Part shown: in pieces, positions 1-6,732 of the stretch
Position numbering within the stretch: position 1 is the first letter of the stretch
Layout: every line of letters starts with the position of its first letter
Notes under the pieces: model-generated
Told to the model about the DNA's origin: nothing
The model's input: the letters and a program-made list of their open reading frames with translations, nothing else
Databases searched by the model: none
NCBI GenBank assembly: GCA_021799555.1
Contig: JAJZAG010000128.1
Span: forward strand, 1-9,592
DNA: 9,592 nt
Direction: 5' to 3'
Origin: Deltaproteobacteria bacterium
GTDB lineage: Bacteria > Desulfobacterota > Binatia > Binatales > Binataceae
Program-made: the position numbers and the translations under genes

Positions 1-456
1 CCCTACCCGTTCACTACGATCGCGCCGAATATCGGCCGCGTGTTTGTGTCCGACGAAGAGAGCTTCACGCTGGCGGACATTCCAGGACTTATCGAGGGAG
101 CGCATCGCGGTCACGGTCTGGGAATCAGGTTTCTGCGGCATCTGGCGCGCACGCGGATGCTGATTTACGTGCTTGACGCGACGGAGAAGCCAGCCGAGGC
201 GTTTGCAACAGTGCGGGAAGAGATCGGCGCATTCGATCCGGCGCTGCTCGACCGGCCCGCGCTGATTGCGCTTAACAAGATCGATATTTTGAGCGTTAAA
301 GAAGCCCGCCAGTCTGCGCGCGAGCTTGAGCGCGCGTTCGGCCTGCGCGCCTTTCCGATCTCGGCCGCGGAAAATATCGGACTTAAGCCGATCGTCGCCG
401 AGATTGCGCGCGCGCTGGCGAGCGTCGAAACCAAATCGGCCGCATGTCCCAACTGA
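1..456 (+). CDS. obg: Obg-family ribosome-assembly GTPase, 3' part only (5' end outside window)
   Basis: The open frame runs in from the left edge (frame 1) and gives the last 151 residues. They carry the switch I/G2 region (PYPFTT followed by IAPNIG, residues 1-12 of the fragment), G3 DIPGLIEGA (26-34), G4 NKID (92-95) and a G5-like ISAAENIGL (120-128). This combination, especially PGLIEGA followed by GHGLG, is typical of Obg/CgtA, a GTPase that binds the large ribosomal subunit and acts in its assembly. The N-terminal glycine-rich Obg fold and the P-loop lie outside the window. The protein ends about 25 residues after G5, so the optional C-terminal OCT domain found in some Obg proteins is absent. 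The stop codon lies 13 nt inside proB, which points to translational coupling. Confidence 0.95.
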   Translation, partial: PYPFTTIAPNIGRVFVSDEESFTLADIPGLIEGAHRGHGLGIRFLRHLARTRMLIYVLDATEKPAEAFATVREEIGAFDPALLDRPALIALNKIDILSVKEARQSARELERAFGLRAFPISAAENIGLKPIVAEIARALASVETKSAACPN

Positions 457-1589
457 ATTACAAGGCACAGATTGTGCCCCGCGCAAAGCGGATCGTCGTC
501 AAAGTCGGGAGCGCCGTACTGTCCGGCGCGGATGGTCTTCGGTCCGAGGTCATCGATCACCTCGCGGCCGACATCGATGCGGCGATCGCCGACGGACGCG
601 AAGTGATCGTTGTGACGTCGGGCGCCGTCGCGGCGGGGCGCGCGCGAATGGGGAAGCTCCACGGCGTCACGATCGCCGCCCGCCAGGCGGCAGCCGCGAC
701 CGGGCAGATCGAGCTGATGGGCGAATGGTCGCGCGCGCTGGGCGCGCGCGGACGTATCGCGGCGCAACTTCTGCTGACGCATCAGGATTTGGCCGAACGT
801 CGCCGCCGCCAGAATGCGAACGCGACGATAACGGCGCTGCTCGGCGCGGGCGTGATCCCGATCGTCAACGAGAACGATACGGTCGCCGTCGAAGAGATCC
901 GTCTTGGCGACAATGATGTCCTCTCTTCGCTCGTCGCCACACTGGTGCAGGCGGGGCTGCTTGTAATCCTAAGCGACGTTCCTGGCGTGCTGACCGGAAA
1001 CCCGCGCGAGCGGTCTGACACGAGGCTCATCGCTCTGATCACGGATCCGGAAGCCGGTATGCGCGGGCTGGTCGCGGAAGGCTCGGGGCCGCTCGGAAGC
1101 GGCGGGATGGCGACGAAGCTGCGCGCAGCGCGTGAGGCCGCCCGGGCTGGAATCGCGTCGGTGATTGCGTCCGGGCACGAGCCGGGAGCGCTCGCCGCAG
1201 TGTTAGATCCGGCGCGCGCGTGCGGAACGCTTATCGTTCCTTCGGGCGCACGGCTCAAGAGCCGTAAACATTGGATCGCGTTCGCGCTGCGCCCTGCCGG
1301 AGCGCTTGGCGTCGATCGCGGAGCGGCAGAAGCGCTGCGCACGCGGGGCCGCAGCCTACTGCCTTCGGGCGTGCGCGAGGTCCGGGGAGAATTCGCGCCC
1401 GGCGCGTGCGTCAGCCTGCTCGATCCGGACGGCGTCGAGTTCGGACGCGGGCTGGTCAACTATCCGGCCGCCGACGTGCAGAAGCTGATGGGAAGGCGCT
1501 CGGCTGAGATCGCGGGTCTTTTGGGCTATAAACTCGCCGACGAAATTATCCATCGTGATAACTTTGTGTTACTGAAGGAAATTCGATGA
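444..1589 (+). CDS. proB: Glutamate 5-kinase with C-terminal PUA domain
   Basis: This enzyme phosphorylates L-glutamate with ATP to gamma-glutamyl phosphate, the first step of proline synthesis, in the cytoplasm. The 381-residue product is full length for the two-domain form. The amino-acid-kinase domain shows KVGSAVL (20-26), TSGAVAAGRARMG (58-70), the substrate-binding segment NENDTVAVEEIRLGDND (142-158), SDVPGVLTGNPR (177-188) and GSGGMATKL (218-226). A PUA domain occupies roughly residues 285-370, including VNYPAADVQKLMG. The ATG at 444 overlaps the end of obg and no clear Shine-Dalgarno is visible, so translation probably depends on coupling. The stop overlaps the proA start (ATGA). Proline commonly feeds back on this enzyme; no regulatory site was seen in the DNA. 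Confidence 0.97.
   Translation: MSQLNYKAQIVPRAKRIVVKVGSAVLSGADGLRSEVIDHLAADIDAAIADGREVIVVTSGAVAAGRARMGKLHGVTIAARQAAAATGQIELMGEWSRALGARGRIAAQLLLTHQDLAERRRRQNANATITALLGAGVIPIVNENDTVAVEEIRLGDNDVLSSLVATLVQAGLLVILSDVPGVLTGNPRERSDTRLIALITDPEAGMRGLVAEGSGPLGSGGMATKLRAAREAARAGIASVIASGHEPGALAAVLDPARACGTLIVPSGARLKSRKHWIAFALRPAGALGVDRGAAEALRTRGRSLLPSGVREVRGEFAPGACVSLLDPDGVEFGRGLVNYPAADVQKLMGRRSAEIAGLLGYKLADEIIHRDNFVLLKEIR
1575..1579 (+). promoter_or_regulatory. Ribosome binding site of proA
   Basis: AAGGA lies 6 nt before the proA ATG, inside the last codons of proB. It supports the ATG at 1586 as the real start and an independent initiation signal in addition to the ATGA coupling. Confidence 0.7.
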
Positions 1590-2839
1590 GTCTGGAAAAC
1601 GAAATAGCCGCGATGTTGGCGCAGGCGCGTGGAGCCGCGCGCAAGCTCGCGCTTGCCTCGACCGAACAGAAGAACGCGGCGCTCGCGGCGCTTGCGGCAA
1701 TGATCCGCGGATCAAAATCAGTAATCCTGGGCGCAAATCGAATCGATCTCGAACGCGCCCGCGGCAGCCGCCTGGCTCGCGCCTTCATCGAGCGGCTTGC
1801 CCTTACCGACGATCGGATTGAAGCGATCGCGCGCGGCGTTACCGAGGTTGCGGCGCTGCCCGATCCGGTCGGCGCCACAATCGACACGTGGGAGCGTCCC
1901 AACGGACTCAGAATCGAAAAGCGGCGGGTGCCGATTGGGCTTATCGCGGTTATTTATGAGTCGCGTCCTAATGTCACCGTCGATGCCGCCGCGCTATGCC
2001 TCAAGGCCGGCAACGCGGTCGTGCTGCGCGGCGGCAAAGAAGCACTCGCGAGCAATGCCTGCCTGGCGGGACTGGTCGCGAGCGGTCTCAATGAAGCCGG
2101 ACTTCCGGCGGCCGCGGCGACATTCATCGACAATTCCGACCGCGAGGTGGTGCAAATCCTGAAGCGGCATCCCGATTTGATCGACCTGATAATTCCGCGC
2201 GGCGGGAATGCGCTGAAGGCCGCGCTCGAAGGTTCCTCGGTACCACTGCTGCCGCATTTCGACGGAATCTGCCACACCTACGTCGACGCGGCGGCGGATC
2301 TCAAGATGGCCGAAGAGATTTGCATAAACGCCAAGTGCAGCCGGCCTTCGGTGTGCAACGCGATGGAAGCCCTGCTGGTGCATCGCGCCGCCGCCGAAAA
2401 GTTCCTGCCGGCGCTCGCGGCGCGGATGAAAAAAGCCGGCGTCGAGATACGCGGCGACGAACGCGTGCGCGCGCTGATTCGCGACGCCAAGCCCGCCACG
2501 CCCGGAGATTGGGACGCCGAATACCTGGACCTGATTTTAGCGATCAAAGTCGTCGATTCGCTCGACGAGGCGATAGCCTTTATCGAGCGTCACGGTTCGC
2601 ATCTCGCCGACGCGATCGTCACGCGCGATGCGTCAGCCGCCGCGCGCTTTCAGCACGAGGTCGATTCCGCTACCGTTTACGTCAATGCATCGACTCGCTT
2701 TACTGACGGCTACGAGTTCGGCTTCGGCGCCGAGACCGGTATCTCGACCAACCGCCTGCATGCGCGCGGACCGATGGGTCTGGCGGAGCTGACGACTTAC
2801 AAATACGTGATTCACGGGTCGGGGCAGGTGCGCGGGTAA
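1586..2839 (+). CDS. proA: Gamma-glutamyl phosphate reductase (glutamate-5-semialdehyde dehydrogenase)
   Basis: This NADPH-dependent enzyme reduces gamma-glutamyl phosphate to glutamate 5-semialdehyde, the second step of proline synthesis. The 417-residue length is normal. It belongs to the aldehyde dehydrogenase superfamily. VPIGLIAVIYESRPNVT (115-131) is a family hallmark, GNAVVLRGGKEA (142-153) is in the cofactor-binding region, and the catalytic cysteine is C257 in SVCNAMEALLVH. The FGAETGIS segment followed by ARGPMGL near the C-terminus is characteristic of ProA. A segment resembling the family signature (ERHGSHLADAI) is also present. It sits directly behind proB, the kinase that makes its labile substrate; the two enzymes are known to act together. 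nadD follows after 4 nt. Confidence 0.98.
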   Translation: MSLENEIAAMLAQARGAARKLALASTEQKNAALAALAAMIRGSKSVILGANRIDLERARGSRLARAFIERLALTDDRIEAIARGVTEVAALPDPVGATIDTWERPNGLRIEKRRVPIGLIAVIYESRPNVTVDAAALCLKAGNAVVLRGGKEALASNACLAGLVASGLNEAGLPAAAATFIDNSDREVVQILKRHPDLIDLIIPRGGNALKAALEGSSVPLLPHFDGICHTYVDAAADLKMAEEICINAKCSRPSVCNAMEALLVHRAAAEKFLPALAARMKKAGVEIRGDERVRALIRDAKPATPGDWDAEYLDLILAIKVVDSLDEAIAFIERHGSHLADAIVTRDASAAARFQHEVDSATVYVNASTRFTDGYEFGFGAETGISTNRLHARGPMGLAELTTYKYVIHGSGQVRG

Positions 2840-2843
2840 CGCG

Positions 2844-3482
2844 ATGCGAGTAGGTCTGTTCGGAGGCAGCTTCAACCCGATTCATCTTGGGCATCTGCGC
2901 TCGGCAGAAGAAGACCGCGAGGCGCTCGAGCTCGATCTCGTCTATTTCGTCCCAGCCGCTTCGCCGCCGCATAAGGCGGAGGGCGAGCTTGCGCCCGCCG
3001 AGCATCGACTTCAAATGACTCGGCTGGCGACCAAGGGCAACCGCCACTTCATGGTCTCCGATATCGAGATGCGCCGCGGCGGAAGCTCGTACTCGATCGA
3101 TACGGTCAAATACTTTCTGGCGACGCTTCGCCAACCGGCAACACTCTATCTGCTGATGGGCGCCGACCAGTTCGCGGAACTCGAGACGTGGAAGAGCTGC
3201 GACGAGATGGTGTCGCTGTGCAACCTTGCGGTTCACACGAGGGTCGCCGAGGGAAACAACGAGCCGCCGCGATTCTCGCTTGCCGCGCTGAAAAGATTTG
3301 GCTACATTAAGGCTGACGATCACTACGTGCATCCGAGCGGAAAAACGCTTTCATTCGTAGCCACGACTATCCTTCCAATTTCCGCCACGGCAATCCGCCG
3401 CAAGCTGCACCAGCATCTGTCAATCAACTATCTCGTACCCGGCGACGTGGTGGATTACATCCACCGACATCAGCTCTATTGA
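2844..3482 (+). CDS. nadD: Nicotinate-nucleotide adenylyltransferase
   Basis: This enzyme transfers AMP from ATP to nicotinate mononucleotide to form deamido-NAD, a late step of NAD synthesis in the cytoplasm. The 212-residue protein has the nucleotidyltransferase motif GGSFNPIHLGHL (7-18, with H14 and H17 as the HxGH pair). SYSIDTVKYF (82-91) and LMGADQF (104-110) are NadD-type segments. The C-terminal motif appears as ISATAIRRKL (179-188) where many relatives have ISST at the front, a mild change. It starts 4 nt after proA, with only a loose purine-rich stretch (GGGGCAGG, 2821-2828) upstream, so coupling to proA is likely. The neighbouring rsfS is its usual partner in many bacteria. Confidence 0.96.
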   Translation: MRVGLFGGSFNPIHLGHLRSAEEDREALELDLVYFVPAASPPHKAEGELAPAEHRLQMTRLATKGNRHFMVSDIEMRRGGSSYSIDTVKYFLATLRQPATLYLLMGADQFAELETWKSCDEMVSLCNLAVHTRVAEGNNEPPRFSLAALKRFGYIKADDHYVHPSGKTLSFVATTILPISATAIRRKLHQHLSINYLVPGDVVDYIHRHQLY

Positions 3483-3499
3483 GAGGCAAGCCCGCTTAA

Positions 3500-3889
3500 G
3501 TGGATTCACTGTCCAAGGCGATAATGGCGGCCGAAGCGGCCCTGGAAAAAAAGGCTTACGACCTGGTCGTTCTCCAGTCGGAGCATCTCTCGTCGATCGC
3601 GGATTATTTCATAATTGCTACCGGACGCTCCGACGTTCAGGTGCAGGCGATTGCGCGTGGAATCGAGGAGCGGATGCAAAAGAACGCGGTCCGTCCGCTT
3701 TCCACCGAGGGCTTTAATCACGCTCATTGGGTTGTGCTCGACTACAACGATGTGGTCGTGCACATTTTCTATGAGCCGGCGCGAGAGTTTTACCGGCTCG
3801 AGCGAACTTGGGCTGACGCGGTGGCGGTCGAGCTGCCCGAGCCGATACGAACGCAAGCCGAAGAACTACGCCTGCGCGCCCTCGGGTAA
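3500..3889 (+). CDS. rsfS: Ribosomal silencing factor RsfS (Iojap/DUF143 family)
   Basis: The 129-residue protein belongs to the RsfS/Iojap family, which binds ribosomal protein uL14 on the 50S subunit and blocks subunit joining when nutrients are scarce. Family landmarks are SSIADYFIIATGRSDVQVQA (31-50), EGFNHAHWVVLDYNDVVVHI (69-88) and EPAREFYRLERTWADA (92-107). The start is GTG at 3500, with GAGAGG (3481-3486) 13 nt upstream, a rather long spacing. It lies 17 nt after nadD and closes the plus-strand operon. In many genomes rlmH follows rsfS, but here the next gene is on the opposite strand. Confidence 0.95.
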   Translation: MDSLSKAIMAAEAALEKKAYDLVVLQSEHLSSIADYFIIATGRSDVQVQAIARGIEERMQKNAVRPLSTEGFNHAHWVVLDYNDVVVHIFYEPAREFYRLERTWADAVAVELPEPIRTQAEELRLRALG

Positions 3890-3989
3890 GAAGAAAACCG
3901 TCGACAGACTACACAGATTGCGAGTACGCCGAAATCCCATTCAAATCTGAATCGGTGAAATCCGCGTAATCCGCGGACCGCTTCTTTTC
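3890..3989. repeat. Imperfect inverted repeat in the convergent gap; possible degraded dispersed element or bidirectional terminator
   Basis: Between the convergent stops of rsfS and the small membrane protein gene, the arms at 3900-3921 and 3957-3978 pair at 15 of 22 positions by hand alignment. They are flanked outside by a purine run (GAAGAAAAC, 3890-3898) on the left and its near complement (CTTCTTTTC, 3981-3989) on the right. The left arm contains ACACAGATT and the right arm contains AATCCGCGTAATCCGCGG, itself a tandem of ATCCGCG. The text resembles the widely scattered ACAGATTACACAGATT-type intergenic repeats I know from other bacteria; this is recalled, not searched. A role in ending both transcripts is inferred from position and symmetry only. 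The stem is not tight enough to call a standard Rho-independent terminator. Confidence 0.5.
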
Positions 3990-4230
3990 AAACTTCGCCG
4001 CGGACGAAGTGGACGATCCACACTAGAATCACGGCGCCAATCGTCGCGACGACGAGCGCGCCGATCGCTCCGTTGGGCCCTGGCAGGCGGAGCATTCCGA
4101 TTATCCATCCGCCGATCAAACCACCCACCAATCCGAGCACCAAGTCTCCGATCAGTCCGTAGCCCTTCCCCCGGACCAGCTTTCCAGCCAACCATCCGGC
4201 GATTATACCGACAATTATGGCTCCCAGCAT
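3988..4230 (-). CDS. GlsB/YeaQ/YmgE-family small membrane protein (transglycosylase-associated family)
   Basis: The 80-residue protein is almost entirely hydrophobic and glycine-rich, with three likely membrane helices at about 3-18, 26-47 and 55-76. GIIAGWLAGKL, GDLVLGLVGGLIGGWIIG and the ALVVATIGAVILVWIV tail match the Transgly_assoc (PF04226) pattern. Members are small inner-membrane proteins often induced by stress; their biochemical function is not known, and the transglycosylase link in the name is weak. The ATG at 4230 has GAGGA about 7 nt upstream. It is the last gene of the minus-strand run, 42 nt after the four-cysteine protein, and converges on rsfS. Family assignment is secure; function is not. 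Confidence 0.88.
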   Translation of the reverse strand: MLGAIIVGIIAGWLAGKLVRGKGYGLIGDLVLGLVGGLIGGWIIGMLRLPGPNGAIGALVVATIGAVILVWIVHFVRGEV

Positions 4231-4272
4231 CTCGCGGTCCTCGTCATCGATCGGATTCCCGGACGCGGCCGG

Positions 4273-4392
4273 TTATTTTTTCTGTTCCATGGGAGCGCCG
4301 CAGCATTTGAGCGCTCCGGAGCCGCCCTTGGTCACGATTACCTGCGAGCCGCATTTACCGCAGATATAAACTTTGCCCAGTTGATTGGCCAT
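4273..4392 (-). CDS. Desulforedoxin-like four-cysteine metal protein, 39 aa
   Basis: This small gene encodes 39 residues beginning MANQLGKVYICGKCG and ending CCGAPMEQKK. The cysteines C11-x2-C14 and C30-C31 are separated by 15 residues, the same spacing as in desulforedoxin and the N-terminal domain of desulfoferrodoxin (PF06397). There they hold one iron in an Fe(Cys)4 site in a homodimer. Whether this protein binds iron or zinc cannot be told. A strong Shine-Dalgarno (AAAGGA) sits 8 nt before the ATG. It lies 27 nt after a crotonase-like gene and 42 nt before the small membrane protein. A paralogue sits at 9147-9290; 20 of 39 aligned residues are identical. Redox or electron-transfer duty is inference from the family. 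Confidence 0.87.
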   Translation of the reverse strand: MANQLGKVYICGKCGSQVIVTKGGSGALKCCGAPMEQKK

Positions 4393-4400
4393 CTCTAGAT

Positions 4401-4406
4401 TCCTTT
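4401..4406 (-). promoter_or_regulatory. Ribosome binding site of the 39-aa desulforedoxin-like gene
   Basis: AAAGGA on the minus strand, 8 nt before the ATG at 4392. Its strength supports this very short frame as a real gene. Confidence 0.75.
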
Positions 4407-4419
4407 GCAGTGATAGTCT

Positions 4420-5148
4420 TCAAGCGCCGCGAAAAATTGGCCGCCGTTTGTCGAGAAACGCGCGCACACCTTCTTCGCGGTCGGCAGTCGTTTGTAGCAG
4501 GGCATACAGATCTTCCTCAAGCCTGACGCCCTGCTCCAATGTCATATCATATCCCTTGAGGACAGCGTCTTTAACGAGCCGCACCGCGAGCGGTGCGCGC
4601 GACAGTATCGCCTCGACCACCGACCCGGCAACGCGCGCCAGGTCGCGTTCATTTTTGGCAAGATAGGTGACGAGACCGATGCGCAGAGCCTCTGTGCCGT
4701 CGAGCACCGCTCCGGTCATGAGCATCCTGAGCGCCTGCGCCGGTCCCGCTATTCGAGCCAGGCGCTGCGTACCGCCAAAATGCGGTAACACGCCGCGCGC
4801 GAGTTGAGTCAGCGTAAGCCGTGCGCGCGCAAGCGCGATTCGGATGTCGGCGGCAAGCGCAAGCTCGAGACCCTCGTCGATCGCGTCGCCATTGATGATT
4901 GCGACGGTTGGTTTCGAGACCGCTGCGAGCGATTCAACCAGGCGCGGATCGACGTCGTCACCGAAACCGGCGCAAAACGCCGCGCCCGAGCCGGTGACCG
5001 CAAGCATCAGGATCGTGTCGTCATCCTCGACCTGCTCGCACAGATCCATCAGCCGGTTGGCGGCCGCAGAATTGAGCGGATGGCGCGCCTCGACGATTCG
5101 CGCAGTGACACATCCGCGGGTGCGCGATACCTCGATCGCGTCGCGCAT
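4420..5148 (-). CDS. Crotonase-fold (enoyl-CoA hydratase/isomerase) protein with altered active site
   Basis: The 242-residue protein has the crotonase fold: an oxyanion-hole-type AFCAGFGDDV (57-66), a core helix INGDAIDEGLELALAADIRI (85-104), LPHFGGTQRLARIAGPA (121-137), and the C-terminal helix ending AFLDKRRPIFRGA. Aligned by eye to rat enoyl-CoA hydratase, the first catalytic glutamate (rat E144) is kept as E95. The second (rat E164) is Q115, and the GGG before the first glutamate is D91-E92-G93, which changes the oxyanion-hole glycine. Ordinary hydration of enoyl-CoA is therefore doubtful; it may be an isomerase, hydrolase or other crotonase-type enzyme, or have weak activity. The ATG at 5148 lies 39 nt after the acyl-CoA synthetase gene, and no good Shine-Dalgarno is visible. 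Fold assignment is firm; the reaction is not. Confidence 0.88.
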   Translation of the reverse strand: MRDAIEVSRTRGCVTARIVEARHPLNSAAANRLMDLCEQVEDDDTILMLAVTGSGAAFCAGFGDDVDPRLVESLAAVSKPTVAIINGDAIDEGLELALAADIRIALARARLTLTQLARGVLPHFGGTQRLARIAGPAQALRMLMTGAVLDGTEALRIGLVTYLAKNERDLARVAGSVVEAILSRAPLAVRLVKDAVLKGYDMTLEQGVRLEEDLYALLQTTADREEGVRAFLDKRRPIFRGA

Positions 5149-5187
5149 CAGCGCATGGCGGCGGCTTTTTGCTGGCGGCGGCGTCGC

Positions 5188-6732
5188 TCAGGCTCCCGAA
5201 GGTGCGCGCAGATCCTTGCGCAGAATCTTGCCGAGCGGATTTTTCGGCAGTGCGTCGATAAACTCGATCTGTTCGGGGCGCTTAAAGCTCGCCAGCCGTG
5301 AGCGGCAGAACTCGGTTAGCTCCTCGGGCGTAATCCTGGCGCCAGCGCGAGTTACAACGAACGCCTTTACCGTGTTTCCCCATTCTTCGGAGGGCACACC
5401 GATTACGGCACATTCATCGACTGCTGGATGGCTCATCAGGACGGCTTCAATTTCAGCGGGAGCGATGTTCTCGCCGCCGCGGATAATCATGTCGTCCTTG
5501 CGTCCGGCGAAATATACGTAGCCTTCGTCGTCAACCCATCCCAGATCACCCGTGGCGCGCCAACCCTCCGCCAGCGCCGCATCGTCGGCTCGGCCGGCGT
5601 AGCCTTTCATGATGCGGGGCGTGCGGATGATGATTTCGCCGACTTCGCCATGGCCGAGCAGTTTGCCGTCCTCGTCGCGAACCCGGATTTCAACGTCGGG
5701 GAGCGGCTTGCCGATCGAGTTAAGGCGTTTGAGTTTCTTTTCCCGCTCCTCAGGGCTGCCGGTAATGCGATGATCGTCGGGGCCGAGCACGGTCAGTGAG
5801 GAGGTCGTTTCGGTCTGTCCGTACGCGTTGACAAATCCCACCGTTTGGGGGAAAGCCTCGATCGCGCGGCGAATCACCTGAATCGGCATCGGCGCGCCGC
5901 CGTAAGCGAGATTGGTGAGGCTCGAGAGGTTGGTCTTACTGAACGCCGGATCGTCGAGAATCTGCTTCATCATCGTCGGCACAACGAAGGCGTGAGTGAT
6001 GCGCTCGGTTTCGACGAGCGTGAGCCACGATTTCGCTTCGAATTGCGGCATCACGACTAACCGCCTGCCAGTCCAGACGTTGGTCATGTAGGCGGTGGTT
6101 CCGGCGATATGGTAGAACGGCACGCATACCAGAGCGGCGCCGCGATCGGTTCCGTCAGCCATTTCGACATTGGCCGTCACGTAGGCCGTGAAATCGCGAA
6201 ACGAAAGCATCACGCCCTTCGGCAGCGATGTGGTGCCGCTCGTGTACATCAGGATCGAAGTGTCTTCGTCTTCGACCTCAGCCTCGCTTTCGTCGGGTTC
6301 GGCGGCGGCGATCAAATCGTCAAGTCTGGGGATTGACGGTTTCCCTGTTCTAAAAGCCAGTATTCGCGCGAGTTTGAGGCGCGCGGAGATTCGTTCCACA
6401 AGTTCGAGGTAGCGATCGCCGGCGAGCAGGACCTTGGCGTCGGCGGTATTAATCATGTACTCGAGTTCCGCTTCCTTGGCGCGATAATTGAGCGGCAAGA
6501 AGGTCAGTCCCGCCTTTGCGGCGGCGTAGTAGGTTGCGATGTACAGATCGGAATTAGTGTCGAGCGCGGCGATCACGTCGCGCGGCTTGAGTCCCTGCTG
6601 CTTGAAGACCGTGGACAGGCGCGCAACCGTATCTGCAAATTGCGCGTAATTCAGCCGTCGCTCCCCATATACGATGATCTCCTGATCGGGGACGATCGAC
6701 GACGGAATCGTCACGAAATTAACGGTGTTCAC
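5188..6732 (-). CDS. Acyl-CoA synthetase (AMP-forming, class I adenylate-forming enzyme)
   Basis: It activates a carboxylic acid with ATP to an acyl-adenylate and then to the CoA thioester. With the GTG start chosen here the product has 514 residues, usual for the family. Motifs in order: P-loop-like YTSGTTSLPKGVMLS (163-177), PFYHIAGT (205-212), YGGAP (277-281), YGQTETTS (304-311), GWRATGDLGW (390-399), the hinge GRKDDMIIRGGENIAPAEIE (410-429), and PKNPLGKILR (496-505) with the catalytic lysine K502. All key residues are intact. The open frame extends 22 codons further upstream to a TTG, but GGAGG-type signal CAGGAGGTAA ends 8 nt before GTG 6732, so that start is preferred. It overlaps the hydratase gene upstream by 14 nt. 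The substrate (fatty, aromatic or other acid) cannot be read from sequence. Confidence 0.95.
   Translation of the reverse strand: MNTVNFVTIPSSIVPDQEIIVYGERRLNYAQFADTVARLSTVFKQQGLKPRDVIAALDTNSDLYIATYYAAAKAGLTFLPLNYRAKEAELEYMINTADAKVLLAGDRYLELVERISARLKLARILAFRTGKPSIPRLDDLIAAAEPDESEAEVEDEDTSILMYTSGTTSLPKGVMLSFRDFTAYVTANVEMADGTDRGAALVCVPFYHIAGTTAYMTNVWTGRRLVVMPQFEAKSWLTLVETERITHAFVVPTMMKQILDDPAFSKTNLSSLTNLAYGGAPMPIQVIRRAIEAFPQTVGFVNAYGQTETTSSLTVLGPDDHRITGSPEEREKKLKRLNSIGKPLPDVEIRVRDEDGKLLGHGEVGEIIIRTPRIMKGYAGRADDAALAEGWRATGDLGWVDDEGYVYFAGRKDDMIIRGGENIAPAEIEAVLMSHPAVDECAVIGVPSEEWGNTVKAFVVTRAGARITPEELTEFCRSRLASFKRPEQIEFIDALPKNPLGKILRKDLRAPSGA

Noticed and set aside
782..1459. A 225-codon minus-strand frame opposite proB.
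   Set aside because: ProB is certain from its motifs; the antisense product is low-complexity S/R/A/P and shows no family features.
4804..5521. Two plus-strand frames of 165 and 225 codons opposite the crotonase and acyl-CoA synthetase genes.
   Set aside because: Both overlap well-supported minus-strand genes and their products show no domain-like pattern.
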